A DNA stretch of 64,000 bases from Halarcobacter anaerophilus (GTDB taxonomy: Bacteria > Campylobacterota > Campylobacteria > Campylobacterales > Arcobacteraceae). Numbering within the stretch: the first letter of the stretch is position 1; the number at the start of each line of letters is the position of its first letter. The stretch covers positions 1,674,001-1,738,000 of the forward strand of contig NZ_CP041070.1 of assembly GCF_006459125.1 (NCBI RefSeq). Reading direction: 5' to 3'. Shown piece after piece: positions 1 to 9,098 of the stretch. Below the pieces are notes generated by a model, which saw nothing but the letters and a program-made list of their open reading frames with translations, did no database searches and was not told the origin of the DNA. Position numbers and translations under genes: made by a program.

Positions 1-163
1 CAATTTCACTTCCGTCTTCACATACGTAAGCATTGTTTGATACGTTTTGAGCTTTAAAAGGAGCAACACTAAAACCCATATCTTGAATAATCTTAGCTAT
101 TACAAAAGTTAGAGTTGATTTTCCCGCATCTGAGCTGGTACCGAAAATAGAGATGTTTTTCAT
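1..163 (-). CDS. cobQ: Cobyric acid synthase CobQ/CbiP, N-terminal part (cut by window start)
   Basis: Only the first 54 codons lie in the window. The N-terminus reads MKNISIFGTSSDAGKST, the CobQ/CbiP P-loop-like amidotransferase start, followed by FKAQNVSNNAY, a block typical of cobyric acid synthase. The enzyme amidates the b, d, e and g side chains of adenosylcobyrinic acid a,c-diamide with glutamine and ATP in the cytoplasm. Its ATG directly follows the TAG stop of the upstream kinase gene (TAGATG), so it is the last visible gene of a minus-strand cobalamin operon. The rest of the gene lies outside the window. Confidence 0.9.
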   Translation of the reverse strand, partial: MKNISIFGTSSDAGKSTLTFVIAKIIQDMGFSVAPFKAQNVSNNAYVCEDGSEI

Positions 164-655
164 CTATTTTAGTCTGCTTTCAAGTCCAAATTTAACTTCA
201 TATACCTCATCACAGATTTTGGCTAACTTTTGTCCTATAATTCCTGTTAAATCTACAAACTTTCTGCTGTTTTTATCAAAAGGAATTACTCCTGAGGTTA
301 CTTCATTAAGTACAAAAACGATATTACAATCTATTTTTTCAAGCTCTTCAAGTTGATTTATTAACTCTTGCTCCTGTTTTTCAAGATTGTTAAATATCCA
401 CATAGAGATACAATCAACCAAAAAAGTCTCTTTTTCTTTAACTACTTTTGTTAAATCATAAGCTTCTTCTATTGTAGTAAACTTCTTTTCTCTTTGTTCT
501 TTATGTCTGTTTACTCTTTTTTTCATCTCTTTATCATCGTAAGAGTTATCATATGTCGCAATATAGTAAGGCTTATTTGTAGATATTTCCAAAGCTTTTT
601 TTTCTGCCAAGGAAGATTTGCCGCTTTTTTGTCCTCCAAAATATAAAATCTTCAT
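164..655 (-). CDS. cobU: Adenosylcobinamide kinase / adenosylcobinamide-phosphate guanylyltransferase
   Basis: 163 aa, near the usual 170-180 for CobU/CobP. P-loop GGQKSGKS at residues 7-14; RVNRHKEQR at 47-55 includes the family histidine (about H51) that becomes guanylylated; LVDCISMW at 79-86 is the second nucleotide-binding block. The enzyme phosphorylates adenosylcobinamide and then attaches GMP, making Ado-cobinamide-GDP for nucleotide-loop assembly. It sits between cobT (2 nt upstream) and cobQ (abutting), so it is almost certainly co-transcribed. CobS, the next enzyme, is not in the window. Confidence 0.93.
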   Translation of the reverse strand: MKILYFGGQKSGKSSLAEKKALEISTNKPYYIATYDNSYDDKEMKKRVNRHKEQREKKFTTIEEAYDLTKVVKEKETFLVDCISMWIFNNLEKQEQELINQLEELEKIDCNIVFVLNEVTSGVIPFDKNSRKFVDLTGIIGQKLAKICDEVYEVKFGLESRLK

Positions 656-657
656 CC

Positions 658-1716
658 TTATCCTAAAAGATTTTCTATCTGTTTTGTTATCTGCTCTTTA
701 TTTAAACCGTTTAAAAACCCGTAAGCCAAAGCAGCCCCTGCTCCAACTCCCTCTTTTGCCTCTCCGTTATCATATAGCTTTAATGCAGGATAAGAAGACA
801 GAGCAAAATCAAAATCGGCATAATAAGCATTAATTTTAAAATCAAGCATATCTAAAATAGCTTTTATATCACTGTTTGTATCTTCATATACCCATTTAGT
901 TGTACAAAGAGTCAGATTTGTAGTTTTAAAATCTGCTTCCATAGTCTTTAATATTGAATTTACGATTAAAAGGATACAAGCCATTTGAGTACCGCCTGCT
1001 AAAACAACTTTTGCTTTATTATTCAAACCTAAGATAACTCCTGCATAAAAGATAAGCATATTATCGGCTACTTTATTTAATACACCGAAAAGATCATCCT
1101 CTTTTGTAATATTTTCCAAAGCTTTAGTTACAGTAGAGTTTCTGATACTGTTTGGTACCTCTTTAAAAGAGCTGCTGAAAAGTTCACTGCATTTGTATCC
1201 CAAGCCTAAAGCTGTAGCAGTTGCCGTTGTAGTTCCGCTTGGTACGGATTCTGCTAAAATAAGATAATCATCTTTTAACTCATAGGCTTGTCCAAATACC
1301 AAACCTTTTTGAAATACTTCCATGGCGTCTATATTTGCACCTTCATCTATTTTATTTGAAGGCTCTATTTGCATATTATGGATTTTAAAGTACTCAAGTT
1401 TCGGTTTTACTTTTATTCCCAAATCTAAAAGCTCGATATTTTTAAAAGAACTTAAAAGATGAACAGCTCTTGTAATAAGTGCAGGGGTTGGAACTCCTTT
1501 GGGCGTTTTTGCCACATCTTCCAAACTTCTAACCTCACCTGTGCATAAAAACTCACTATCTAATGTTGGAGTTAAATATATTTGTCCAGGAATTCCTGCT
1601 TGTGTAATTCCTGGTATATCTGCTGTTTTTGTATTACTCATAGCTAAAATATAAGTTGCACTTTTACCTCTTAGGCTCTCAATAAAATCAATATTTCCTA
1701 AAATTGTTTTAATCAT
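658..1716 (-). CDS. cobT: Nicotinate-nucleotide-dimethylbenzimidazole phosphoribosyltransferase-type protein (CobT)
   Basis: 352 aa. The SVPSGTTTATATALGLGY segment, GGTQMAC and the C-terminal KEGVGAGAALAYG (E322 in the position of the CobT catalytic glutamate) fit CobT; the overall look is that of the divergent branch found in cyanobacteria, archaea and Campylobacterota rather than the Salmonella enzyme. It would activate the lower-ligand base as alpha-ribazole phosphate from nicotinate mononucleotide. An AGGA ribosome-binding site precedes the ATG. It lies 8 nt after the kinase gene and 2 nt before cobU in one operon. Branch assignment is from memory. Confidence 0.85.
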   Translation of the reverse strand: MIKTILGNIDFIESLRGKSATYILAMSNTKTADIPGITQAGIPGQIYLTPTLDSEFLCTGEVRSLEDVAKTPKGVPTPALITRAVHLLSSFKNIELLDLGIKVKPKLEYFKIHNMQIEPSNKIDEGANIDAMEVFQKGLVFGQAYELKDDYLILAESVPSGTTTATATALGLGYKCSELFSSSFKEVPNSIRNSTVTKALENITKEDDLFGVLNKVADNMLIFYAGVILGLNNKAKVVLAGGTQMACILLIVNSILKTMEADFKTTNLTLCTTKWVYEDTNSDIKAILDMLDFKINAYYADFDFALSSYPALKLYDNGEAKEGVGAGAALAYGFLNGLNKEQITKQIENLLG

Positions 1717-1724
1717 ATCTTTTC

Positions 1725-2567
1725 CTAAATAATCTTTTCTAAAATATCAAACTTTCTTAAATACTCTTTGTAATCACTGTTGTTTTTAACTGCTCTTTGT
1801 AAAGAGTAATAAAGGCTGGCAAAAAGAAGATAACTCTTTATCTCTTTTTCTGTAAGTTTTTGTTTTACACTGTAAGTTTGCAAAGTTTGATAAAAGAGTT
1901 TAAAATCAAATTCAAACTTTTTAAAACACCAACTTACAATCACAACAGCCAAATCAAAATATATATTACCATAACATGATTGAGTAAAATCATATACCCC
2001 GCTTAACTGCCCTGCTTTAAATTTGGAGTTATCAGGAAACAAATCTCCGTGAATCAAACCGTTTGGTTCTAAATCTATATCTTTAAGCACTTTATATCTT
2101 TTTTCAAACTCTTCTTTTAAACTCTTATCTACTAACTTTAACATCTTAAGAAAATACTCTTTTGTATAGATATTTTTGCTTTTTGGTTTTATTTTTATAT
2201 TATGCAGTTTTAAAAGAAAAGTTATAATTTGCTCTATATGAGTTATCTCAATAGTTTTTGCAATCTCACCTTCAATAAAAGAGAAGATACAAGCGGGTTT
2301 GCTTTTATAAAAAAGTCTGCTATTTAAAACAACTTTTGGAACTTCCAAAGTTCTTAAATGTTTTAAGATAAAAACCTGTTCTTCAAACTCTTTACAATCA
2401 AGATTTTCAAACAGTTTAAAAATATATTTTTTATTCTCTTTTGTTTTTAGTTCATAAGTAGTATCAGAAATACCGTTTAACGTCTCTTTTAGGCAGAAAA
2501 ACTCTATATTGTCTATTTTGGTTAATTCATTTATCTGTTTTAGTGAGAGTTTTGTTAATACACCCAA
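1725..2567 (-). CDS. APH/choline-kinase-fold small-molecule kinase in the B12 operon
   Basis: 280 aa with the aminoglycoside-phosphotransferase fold: the catalytic loop reads LIHGDLFPDNSKF (H-G-D-x5-N) and the metal-binding loop GVYDFTQS. ThrB2-type homoserine kinases share this pattern. The start is a TTG with AAGG about 8 nt upstream; no in-frame ATG is near. It is the first gene of the minus-strand kinase-cobT-cobU-cobQ operon and is divergent from cobD, which needs L-threonine-O-3-phosphate. A role as L-threonine (or aminopropanol) kinase for the nucleotide loop is therefore plausible but inferred. Homoserine kinase is the main alternative. Confidence 0.75.
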   Translation of the reverse strand: MGVLTKLSLKQINELTKIDNIEFFCLKETLNGISDTTYELKTKENKKYIFKLFENLDCKEFEEQVFILKHLRTLEVPKVVLNSRLFYKSKPACIFSFIEGEIAKTIEITHIEQIITFLLKLHNIKIKPKSKNIYTKEYFLKMLKLVDKSLKEEFEKRYKVLKDIDLEPNGLIHGDLFPDNSKFKAGQLSGVYDFTQSCYGNIYFDLAVVIVSWCFKKFEFDFKLFYQTLQTYSVKQKLTEKEIKSYLLFASLYYSLQRAVKNNSDYKEYLRKFDILEKII

Positions 2568-2613
2568 AAATAAGCCTTTTTATAGTACTATTTTGCAAAA
2601 AAGAGAGATAAAC

Positions 2614-3621
2614 TTGAAAAAATTTCAGCATGGCGGAGATCTTAACTCTTTTGCCAAAAGTTTAGATTGTAATATTAATAAAATAACAGATTTATCTTCA
2701 AATATAAATTTTATAAAACCTAAACTAAAATGTGATTTTAATACTTTGGATATCTCTTCTTATCCTACATATGAAAATTTATATAAGATTGTAGCAAAAA
2801 AATATAAAGTAAAGGCTTCACAAATAGAGCTTTACAACGGCGCAAGCAGTGCAATATTTACCCTTTTTAGAAAACTTGCTTTAAAAACTTGTGTTATCTA
2901 TTCTCCTGCTTATTTAGAGTATAAAAAAGCTTCAAAACTTTTTGGCTATAACTTACAACAAATAAATAGATTTAAAAATATAAATGAAAAAATAGAAAAA
3001 GACTCTTTGGTTGTATTTGTAAACCCCTCAACTCCTGACGGGAAATATTATGATATAAAAAACCTTATGCAAAAGTGGATAAAAAAAAGATGCACTGTTT
3101 TAATAGATGAAAGTTTTTTAGAGTTTACAAAAAACAAATCAGACCTTAAATATTTAAAAGAGTATGAAAACTTATATATTTTAAAATCCATGACAAAGTT
3201 TTATTCATGTGCCGGCGTTAGAGTTGCAACTTTGATTTCCACTAAAGAAAATATAAAAAAACTAAAAGAAAAAGAACCTTTATGGAAACTTTCAGCTTAT
3301 GATATGAACTATATAATTAACGCTTTAAAAGATAAAAAATTCGTAAAAAAAAGTACTGAAAAAAACTTGCAAAACAAACAATTTTTAAGAGAGGTTTTAA
3401 GACAATACTCTTTTATAAAACTATATAAAAGTGATGCAAATTTTTTCTTAATCAAACTTAAAAATATAGATGCAGACACTCTTCAAAATCATCTAAAAAA
3501 ATATAAGATAATGATAAGAAATTGTGATAATTTTGACTTCTTAGACAAAAGCTTCGTAAGAGTTGCAGTAAAAGAAAAAAAGAGTATAAAACTATTACAA
3601 AAAGCTTTAGACAGGATTTGA
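2614..3621 (+). CDS. cobD: L-threonine-O-3-phosphate decarboxylase (CobD-type PLP enzyme)
   Basis: 335 aa class I/II aminotransferase-fold protein. The N-terminus KKFQHGGDL carries the HGG(D/N) block characteristic of CobD; the PLP lysine lies in SMTKFYSCAGVRVA. It makes (R)-1-aminopropan-2-ol phosphate, the linker that CbiB attaches to cobyric acid. I place the start at TTG 2614, with AGAGAG upstream; an open frame runs further 5' but overlaps the divergent kinase gene and lacks family sequence. cbiB starts 1 nt after its stop, so the two are translationally coupled. Confidence 0.87.
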   Translation: MKKFQHGGDLNSFAKSLDCNINKITDLSSNINFIKPKLKCDFNTLDISSYPTYENLYKIVAKKYKVKASQIELYNGASSAIFTLFRKLALKTCVIYSPAYLEYKKASKLFGYNLQQINRFKNINEKIEKDSLVVFVNPSTPDGKYYDIKNLMQKWIKKRCTVLIDESFLEFTKNKSDLKYLKEYENLYILKSMTKFYSCAGVRVATLISTKENIKKLKEKEPLWKLSAYDMNYIINALKDKKFVKKSTEKNLQNKQFLREVLRQYSFIKLYKSDANFFLIKLKNIDADTLQNHLKKYKIMIRNCDNFDFLDKSFVRVAVKEKKSIKLLQKALDRI

Positions 3622-3622
3622 C

Positions 3623-4510
3623 TTGTACTTTTTTACAGCCTTAATTGCTTATACAATCGACTTAATCTTCGGAGAATTTGAAAAGTTTAAAAACTTTAAA
3701 CATCCAATAATTTTTATGGGAGATTATATAAAATGGTTTGAAAGCAAATTTTATTTGGATAATATTTTTAGAGGTTTTTTACTTACACTTACTCTTCTTT
3801 GTATAGTGTTTACTATAACTTATGCTTTAACTTTTATTGATAATATTTTTATTCAAGGTTTTTTCTGCTCTTTTGCAATTTCATCAAAAATGCTTTTTGA
3901 AAGTGTAAAAAATATCTTGACTTCCAAAAATCCAAAATATGAAATCTCTATGCTTGTAAGTAGAGATACAAAGGAGATGAATGAAAGTGAAATCAACAAA
4001 GCCTGTATAGAAACTTATGCTGAAAATCTAAGTGACGGTGTTATTGCTCCTTTGTTTTATTTAACTCTTTTTGGTATAACTGGAGCTTATATTTATAAAG
4101 CTGTAAACACTCTTGATTCTATGGTAGGATATAAAAATAAAAGATATGAAAAATTCGGTAAATTTTCTGCTAGATTAGATGATATAGCAAACTATATTCC
4201 ATCTCGTCTTACGGCACTAATTATTGCCCTACTTTTTTTATCAAAAAAAGCTTTTTTAAACTTTTATAAATATGGGAAAAAACATGAAAGTTTAAATGCA
4301 GGTTTTCCAATTTCTTCAATGGCACTTGTTTTAAATATAAAACTTGGAGGTCCAACTTCATACTTTGGAAAAATAAAAAACAAACCCTACTTTGGAGAAG
4401 GGAAAGAAGAGATAATAAAAGAGGATGTAACAAAAGCTTTAAGCCTAAAAATTAGACTTGATATTTTTATTATCCTAATCCTGTTTTTTTTTATTATTTC
4501 TTCTTATTAA
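3623..4510 (+). CDS. cbiB: Adenosylcobinamide-phosphate synthase CbiB
   Basis: 295 aa membrane protein with about four to five hydrophobic segments. Family blocks visible are DLIFGE near the N-terminus, HPIIFMGDYI, ETYAENLSDGVIAPLFY, NTLDSMVGYKN and FGKFSARLDDIANYIPSRLTA. It joins cobyric acid to aminopropanol phosphate. Start is a TTG one base after the cobD stop with AGGA upstream. Its 3' end overlaps the convergent permease gene by 36 nt, so both C-termini share DNA in opposite strands. Confidence 0.93.
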   Translation: MYFFTALIAYTIDLIFGEFEKFKNFKHPIIFMGDYIKWFESKFYLDNIFRGFLLTLTLLCIVFTITYALTFIDNIFIQGFFCSFAISSKMLFESVKNILTSKNPKYEISMLVSRDTKEMNESEINKACIETYAENLSDGVIAPLFYLTLFGITGAYIYKAVNTLDSMVGYKNKRYEKFGKFSARLDDIANYIPSRLTALIIALLFLSKKAFLNFYKYGKKHESLNAGFPISSMALVLNIKLGGPTSYFGKIKNKPYFGEGKEEIIKEDVTKALSLKIRLDIFIILILFFFIISSY

Positions 4511-5443
4511 CAAATAAACAAAAAACGGCGCTCCGATAAATGAAGTTACAACCCCTATAGGCAAACTTGAAGCTGTATTTAGATTTCTTGCAATTAAATC
4601 GGAAAAAACCAAAAACACTCCTCCGTAAAAAAATACGGGGAAAATCAGATTATCGGCACTTTTTTTATATATAAGTCTTATGGTATGGGGAATAACAAGT
4701 CCTATAAAACCAATAGGACCTACAAAACTAATACTAACTCCAACGGCAATAGAGACCAAAATAAGCAAAGTAAGATTAACTTTGTTTACATTTAGACCTT
4801 TTAAAAATGCCATATCATTTGATACAAGCAGAAGTTTTAACTCTTTTTTATAGTTTAAAATTGCTAGTAAAAAAACTATTGCCACACCTAAAACTACTAA
4901 AGGAGTATTAAAACCCACAATATCCAAACTTCCAAGGGTAAATCTTACTATTGTATAGTTTTCCTGTAAAGAGCTAAGATAAAAAATCAGCATCAAAGCA
5001 GAAGAGTAAAAAAACGATAAAGCAATCCCTACAAGTAAAATTGAATTTGTAGAAGCCAGCATTAAGTTTTTATTTATGACTTTTGAGATTAGATATAAAA
5101 TCATAATAGTAACAAACGAACCTGCAATCCCTGAAATATACAAAGCAAGTGAAGGCAAAAACACTATTGAAACAGCTGTAAAAAGCGTAGTTCCGCTTGC
5201 TATTCCCAAAGTATAAGGAGTGATTAGTATATTTTTAAACACAGTTTGAAAAACAAGCCCGCTAAGACTTAAAATCCCGCCTACAAAAAATGCTAAAACA
5301 ATCCTTGGAACTCTAAGTTGCCAAAATATCATATTAACCGTACTTGAAGAGTCAAAGAGTTTGGAGATATCAATACTACTTTCACCTATAAAAGGGGAAA
5401 TAAAAACCAAAAGCAAAGCTAAAAAATAGAAAAAAAACTTCAT
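4475..5443 (-). CDS. FecCD/BtuC-family ABC transporter permease (probable cobalamin importer)
   Basis: 322 aa, about ten hydrophobic segments. LRVPRIVLAFFVGGILSLSG and GPIGFIGLVIPHTIRL are signature blocks of the FecCD permease family. It is last in a minus-strand TonB receptor-binding protein-ATPase-permease operon; its ATG overlaps the ATPase stop by 1 nt. B12 specificity is inferred from the adjacent cob genes; the family also carries siderophores and heme. The 3' end overlaps cbiB in antisense. Confidence 0.87.
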   Translation of the reverse strand: MKFFFYFLALLLVFISPFIGESSIDISKLFDSSSTVNMIFWQLRVPRIVLAFFVGGILSLSGLVFQTVFKNILITPYTLGIASGTTLFTAVSIVFLPSLALYISGIAGSFVTIMILYLISKVINKNLMLASTNSILLVGIALSFFYSSALMLIFYLSSLQENYTIVRFTLGSLDIVGFNTPLVVLGVAIVFLLAILNYKKELKLLLVSNDMAFLKGLNVNKVNLTLLILVSIAVGVSISFVGPIGFIGLVIPHTIRLIYKKSADNLIFPVFFYGGVFLVFSDLIARNLNTASSLPIGVVTSFIGAPFFVYLLIRRNNKKKQD

Positions 5444-6141
5444 TATAGATTTACCACCAAATGATTATCTACGACTTTTAAAGAGTTTTTATAAAATCTA
5501 CTTAGATTCTCTTCTAAAAAGAACTCTTCGCACCCGCCAAAAAACTTAATAACTCCATTTTGCAAATATAAAACTTTATATTTTAGATGAAAAGCCAAAT
5601 CCAAATTATGAGTTATAATAATCTTCTGTTTTAAATAATCCATTTTAAAAAGAGTATAAACCTCTTTTACTCTTGAGATATCCATATTAGCCGTTAATTC
5701 ATCAAAAATCGTGATTTTTGCATTATGAATCAAACTTGAAGCCAAAAGTAGAAGTTGCTTTTCTCCGCTGCTTAAATCAACGCAGACTCTGTTTTTAATA
5801 CTTTCTATTCCAAGAAGCTTTAAAACTTCGTTTATTTTCTCTTTTTTAATACTTTTTATAAAAGAAAGTTCCAAAAATTCGTAAACCGTAATATATTCAT
5901 CAAAAATCTCAAATCTAGGGGGAACATAATTTATTAGTTCAACTCTTTTTTTATCTTCTAAAGTTGAGATATTTTTATCAAAAAGTTCTACACTTTGGTT
6001 TTCTATAAGATTTGATAACACTTTTGCCAAAGTTGATTTTCCTGCTCCGTTTGAACCTAAGATTATAAGGTTTTCATTCTCTTTCAAAATAAAGCTTATA
6101 TCTTTTAAAATCAAATTTGAATAATTACTTATTTTTAACAT
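5443..6141 (-). CDS. ABC transporter ATPase (BtuD-like)
   Basis: 232 aa. Walker A GSNGAGKST at 29-37, signature LSSGEKQ at 123-129, Walker B ITIFDE with D147-E148 and the switch histidine at about H178 (IITHN). It energises the BtuC-like permease at the inner face of the membrane. The family usually runs about 250 aa, so this is slightly short but all motifs are there. The gene overlaps its neighbours on both sides (17 nt with the binding protein, 1 nt with the permease), indicating one operon. Confidence 0.9.
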   Translation of the reverse strand: MLKISNYSNLILKDISFILKENENLIILGSNGAGKSTLAKVLSNLIENQSVELFDKNISTLEDKKRVELINYVPPRFEIFDEYITVYEFLELSFIKSIKKEKINEVLKLLGIESIKNRVCVDLSSGEKQLLLLASSLIHNAKITIFDELTANMDISRVKEVYTLFKMDYLKQKIIITHNLDLAFHLKYKVLYLQNGVIKFFGGCEEFFLEENLSRFYKNSLKVVDNHLVVNL

Positions 6142-6949
6142 CTTCTAATATCTTTTTAAAATCATTTATAAAATTTACCACCCTGTTACTTGGAATTCCT
6201 GCATAATCTTTGTCTATTACATAAATATCTTTGTTTTTACTAGCAGTTATGGGAAGTTTGTACCAATTTGCTTTTAACTGCTCTTTTGTAAGCTTTTGCT
6301 TATGCATAAAAGGAGCTAAAAGAACTACAACATCAGGATTCATATTTATAATTTTCTCCATATTAACAACAGGCTGAGCATCGCTTTTTGATTTATAAGC
6401 GTTGCTGTTTCCCGAATATTTTATAATATCATTAAAATAAAGATTATTTCCTGAGATATAGATAGTTCTGTCCAGATCAAGTTTTGGGCTTATAACTATC
6501 ATAAAAGTTTTATCTTTTACAATATTTTTTAAAGCTTCTAAAGAAGAATCGATCTCTTTAATTATTTTAGAAGCTTTATTTTCTTTATGCAATATTTTAG
6601 CGATTTTTTTAATTGTAGTTTTTATTGAATCTAAATTATTGGTTTTAAAACTGTAATAATTTAAACTTAACTTCTTTAGATTTAATAAAAGCTCTTCATC
6701 ATAGTTTTGAGCAAAAACAAGCGTAGGTTTTGAAAGTAAAATCTTTTCCAAAGAGATAGAAGCATATCCCCCTACTTTAGGAATACTTTCAGACTCTTTT
6801 GGATAATCACTATGCAAAGTATTTGCAACAATATCTTTTCCGCTTCCCAAAGCAAAGACTATCTCATTTAAAGAAGGAGAGAGGGTTACTATCCTCTCTC
6901 CTGCAAAAAGATTAATATAAAAAATTAGTATCCAAACAATTTTTTTCAT
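6125..6949 (-). CDS. Periplasmic cobalamin-type binding protein (BtuF-like)
   Basis: 274 aa. Signal peptide of about 16 residues (MKKIVWILIFYINLFAG), then ERIVTLSPSLNEIVFALGSG, the standard opening of the BtuF/TroA-like helical-backbone binding proteins, and ASISLEKILLSKPTLVF. It would hand the substrate from the outer-membrane receptor to the BtuCD-like pair. Overlaps the receptor stop by 1 nt and the ATPase start by 17 nt. Cobalamin specificity is inferred from locus context. Confidence 0.88.
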   Translation of the reverse strand: MKKIVWILIFYINLFAGERIVTLSPSLNEIVFALGSGKDIVANTLHSDYPKESESIPKVGGYASISLEKILLSKPTLVFAQNYDEELLLNLKKLSLNYYSFKTNNLDSIKTTIKKIAKILHKENKASKIIKEIDSSLEALKNIVKDKTFMIVISPKLDLDRTIYISGNNLYFNDIIKYSGNSNAYKSKSDAQPVVNMEKIINMNPDVVVLLAPFMHKQKLTKEQLKANWYKLPITASKNKDIYVIDKDYAGIPSNRVVNFINDFKKILEDVKNK

Positions 6950-8859
6950 TAAAATCTAACTTTCAACCCTGCATAATATGTTCTTTCAAAATTAACTGGA
7001 TATATAGAATCATCTTCAATCCACAAACCATTTTCTCTGTCAAATAGATTTTGAATTTTAGCAAAAAGTTCAAGATTTTGGTAAGTATAAGAGATTGCAA
7101 AATCTGTTGAATTATAAGCTTCTTGTTTTTGATTGAAATTATTTTCAAAATCATTTGCTGCATAAGTACTGCTTCTATATGTATGAGACAACATTGTACT
7201 TATGTTATTTATATCATATCCTAAGTTCACAGTTAAATTATGTCTTGAAACTCCAGGTAAATCTTTACCATCATAAGCTCCATTTCCTTCGTCTTCATTA
7301 TCTATTTTTGCAACAATATAAGAATAATTTACTGAAGTATACAAATTTTTGTTGATTAAATATTTATCATAAACTTCTATACCATATTTATGTGATTTAT
7401 CAATATTAGTATTAAAAGATGATAACCAACTACCGGTATCATAGTAATAAATCTCATTTCTTAAATCAGCTCTGAAAATTGCCAATTTAAATTTATTATT
7501 TTTTTGAATATTATTATATCCAATTGTATAATTATGTACTTTTGCAGGTTCTATAAAACCGTTAAAACTTCCATAAGTGAAAAATCTATCAATATCAGGC
7601 ATTTGAAAACTTCTGTTATAGTTTGCAAAAAGTGAAGAGTTCTCATCTAAGACATAGCTTATTCCTATATCATAAGCATTTAAGTAATCTTCACTTTCCA
7701 AATCGCTTCCACTGTCTGGATTATAAGTGTATTTAATCTTTTCTCTTCTAAATCCAGCAGATATGTTTAGATTCTTAGTTAATTTGTATTCACCAGAAAT
7801 AAAAACTGCTTTATTTGTTTTGTTTGTTGTATCAGAAGAACCTGTTCTATCTCCGTCAAAACCATCAACACCAATTGCAAGTTGTAAAGCTTCATCTTGA
7901 TAATTTAATTTTGAAGCAAAAGATTTATAATCATAATCATATAATGAAGAATAAGTTATATACTCACTTGTTTTGTCTTCATCGCTGTAAGTTGCATCAA
8001 ATGACAATTTTGAATTTATATCATATTTTAACCCTGCTGTTGTTACATAAGAACTAAAATATTGTTCTGTAAAAGAACTTGTTTTGTTTGGGTCTTTTTT
8101 GTATTCATCAAAAGTTAGAGAACTACCATAATTGATGTTCATATTTGAGTAACTTCTGGTTAAATTTAACTCTAAACTATCTGTTGGGAAATAGATGATA
8201 TTAAAGCTTTTGTTTTTATTGTAACTTTCATCTTCATCTCCATTTAAATCTTCTATTGAACCATCTGTTGAAGTATAATCTATAAAAGCATTTACAATAA
8301 ATTTTTCTGTACCATATCCTAAACTTAATGTTCCATTTTTAGTTCCATTATTTCCTACATATGCTTTTAGATAATTATCATTTTTACTACTAGTAATAAT
8401 ATTAATAACTCCTGCATTTGCTCCATCTCCGTAAGAAACAGAACCTGTTCCTTTTAATATCTCAATTTTTTGAATATTTTCCAAAGGGATTGAACTTAGA
8501 AGTTGAGGAACCATATCAATATTATTTAATCTTCTGCCATTTACCAAAACTACGATATTTTGATATCCATCACCTATTCCATAACCTCTCAAATCTATTT
8601 TTTGAGAAAAAGTATTCCCGTAACTTGGACTTACATTAACAGAAGTTTGGGATGATAAAAAATCATATACACTTTTTGATTTTGATTTTTCAATATCCTC
8701 TTTTGTATAAATTTCTGTGGCAAAAGTAGCTGTTTTTTCATCTACTTTTATATCTGACGAAGTAATTATAATTGGTGCGAGTGAAGTCTCTTGTGAAAAA
8801 AGATTTGTTGCCAGTAATAGCGCTGCAACTGCGCTTGTCGAAAGTTTTTTGTTTTTCAT
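6949..8859 (-). CDS. TonB-dependent outer-membrane receptor, BtuB-like
   Basis: 636 aa, close to E. coli BtuB (about 610). Signal peptide of about 22 residues; a plug domain with DLRGYGIGDGYQNIVVLVNG and VSYGDGANAGVINIITS; then beta-strand-rich sequence ending in aromatic F (AGLKVRF), as expected for Bam-dependent insertion. A BtuB-type role is suggested by co-transcription with the BtuF-D-C genes and the nearby cob genes. I see no B12-box-containing riboswitch upstream. A small ORF lies 21 nt upstream on the same strand. Confidence 0.9.
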   Translation of the reverse strand: MKNKKLSTSAVAALLLATNLFSQETSLAPIIITSSDIKVDEKTATFATEIYTKEDIEKSKSKSVYDFLSSQTSVNVSPSYGNTFSQKIDLRGYGIGDGYQNIVVLVNGRRLNNIDMVPQLLSSIPLENIQKIEILKGTGSVSYGDGANAGVINIITSSKNDNYLKAYVGNNGTKNGTLSLGYGTEKFIVNAFIDYTSTDGSIEDLNGDEDESYNKNKSFNIIYFPTDSLELNLTRSYSNMNINYGSSLTFDEYKKDPNKTSSFTEQYFSSYVTTAGLKYDINSKLSFDATYSDEDKTSEYITYSSLYDYDYKSFASKLNYQDEALQLAIGVDGFDGDRTGSSDTTNKTNKAVFISGEYKLTKNLNISAGFRREKIKYTYNPDSGSDLESEDYLNAYDIGISYVLDENSSLFANYNRSFQMPDIDRFFTYGSFNGFIEPAKVHNYTIGYNNIQKNNKFKLAIFRADLRNEIYYYDTGSWLSSFNTNIDKSHKYGIEVYDKYLINKNLYTSVNYSYIVAKIDNEDEGNGAYDGKDLPGVSRHNLTVNLGYDINNISTMLSHTYRSSTYAANDFENNFNQKQEAYNSTDFAISYTYQNLELFAKIQNLFDRENGLWIEDDSIYPVNFERTYYAGLKVRF

Positions 8860-8880
8860 GTGTTTGTTTTTCCTATGTGT

Positions 8881-9069
8881 TTATAAATTATTTGTTAAAT
8901 ACTCTTTTGCAGGCTTTAACTGTTTTGATAATAAAAGCTTCATTATTTTCGGCAAATTTATTTTTATCAGTGAAGCAATTTTGCTAGAATATGATTCTAT
9001 TTTTATGCTTACCGTAGCAATTAAAATACCAAAAAATGAAAAGTAATTTTTACTATTATGTTTATGCAT
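8881..9069 (-). CDS. Small hypothetical protein upstream of the BtuB-like receptor
   Basis: 62 aa, basic, with a hydrophobic N-terminal stretch (YFSFFGILIATVSIKI, about residues 9-24) that could be a single membrane segment. AAGGGAG lies at good spacing from the ATG and a minus-strand TATAAT is found at 9104-9099, so it looks expressed and leads the B12 uptake operon. I do not recognise the family; it lacks the C-terminal histidine motif expected of CbtB. A leader peptide or a real microprotein are both possible. Confidence 0.5.
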   Translation of the reverse strand: MHKHNSKNYFSFFGILIATVSIKIESYSSKIASLIKINLPKIMKLLLSKQLKPAKEYLTNNL

Positions 9070-9098
9070 TACAACTCCCTTCTTTAAAATTTTTTGAT

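Noticed and set aside
2509-2613. Longer N-terminus for CobD
   Set aside because: The extension overlaps the divergent kinase gene, lacks family sequence and has no ribosome-binding site; TTG 2614 fits better.
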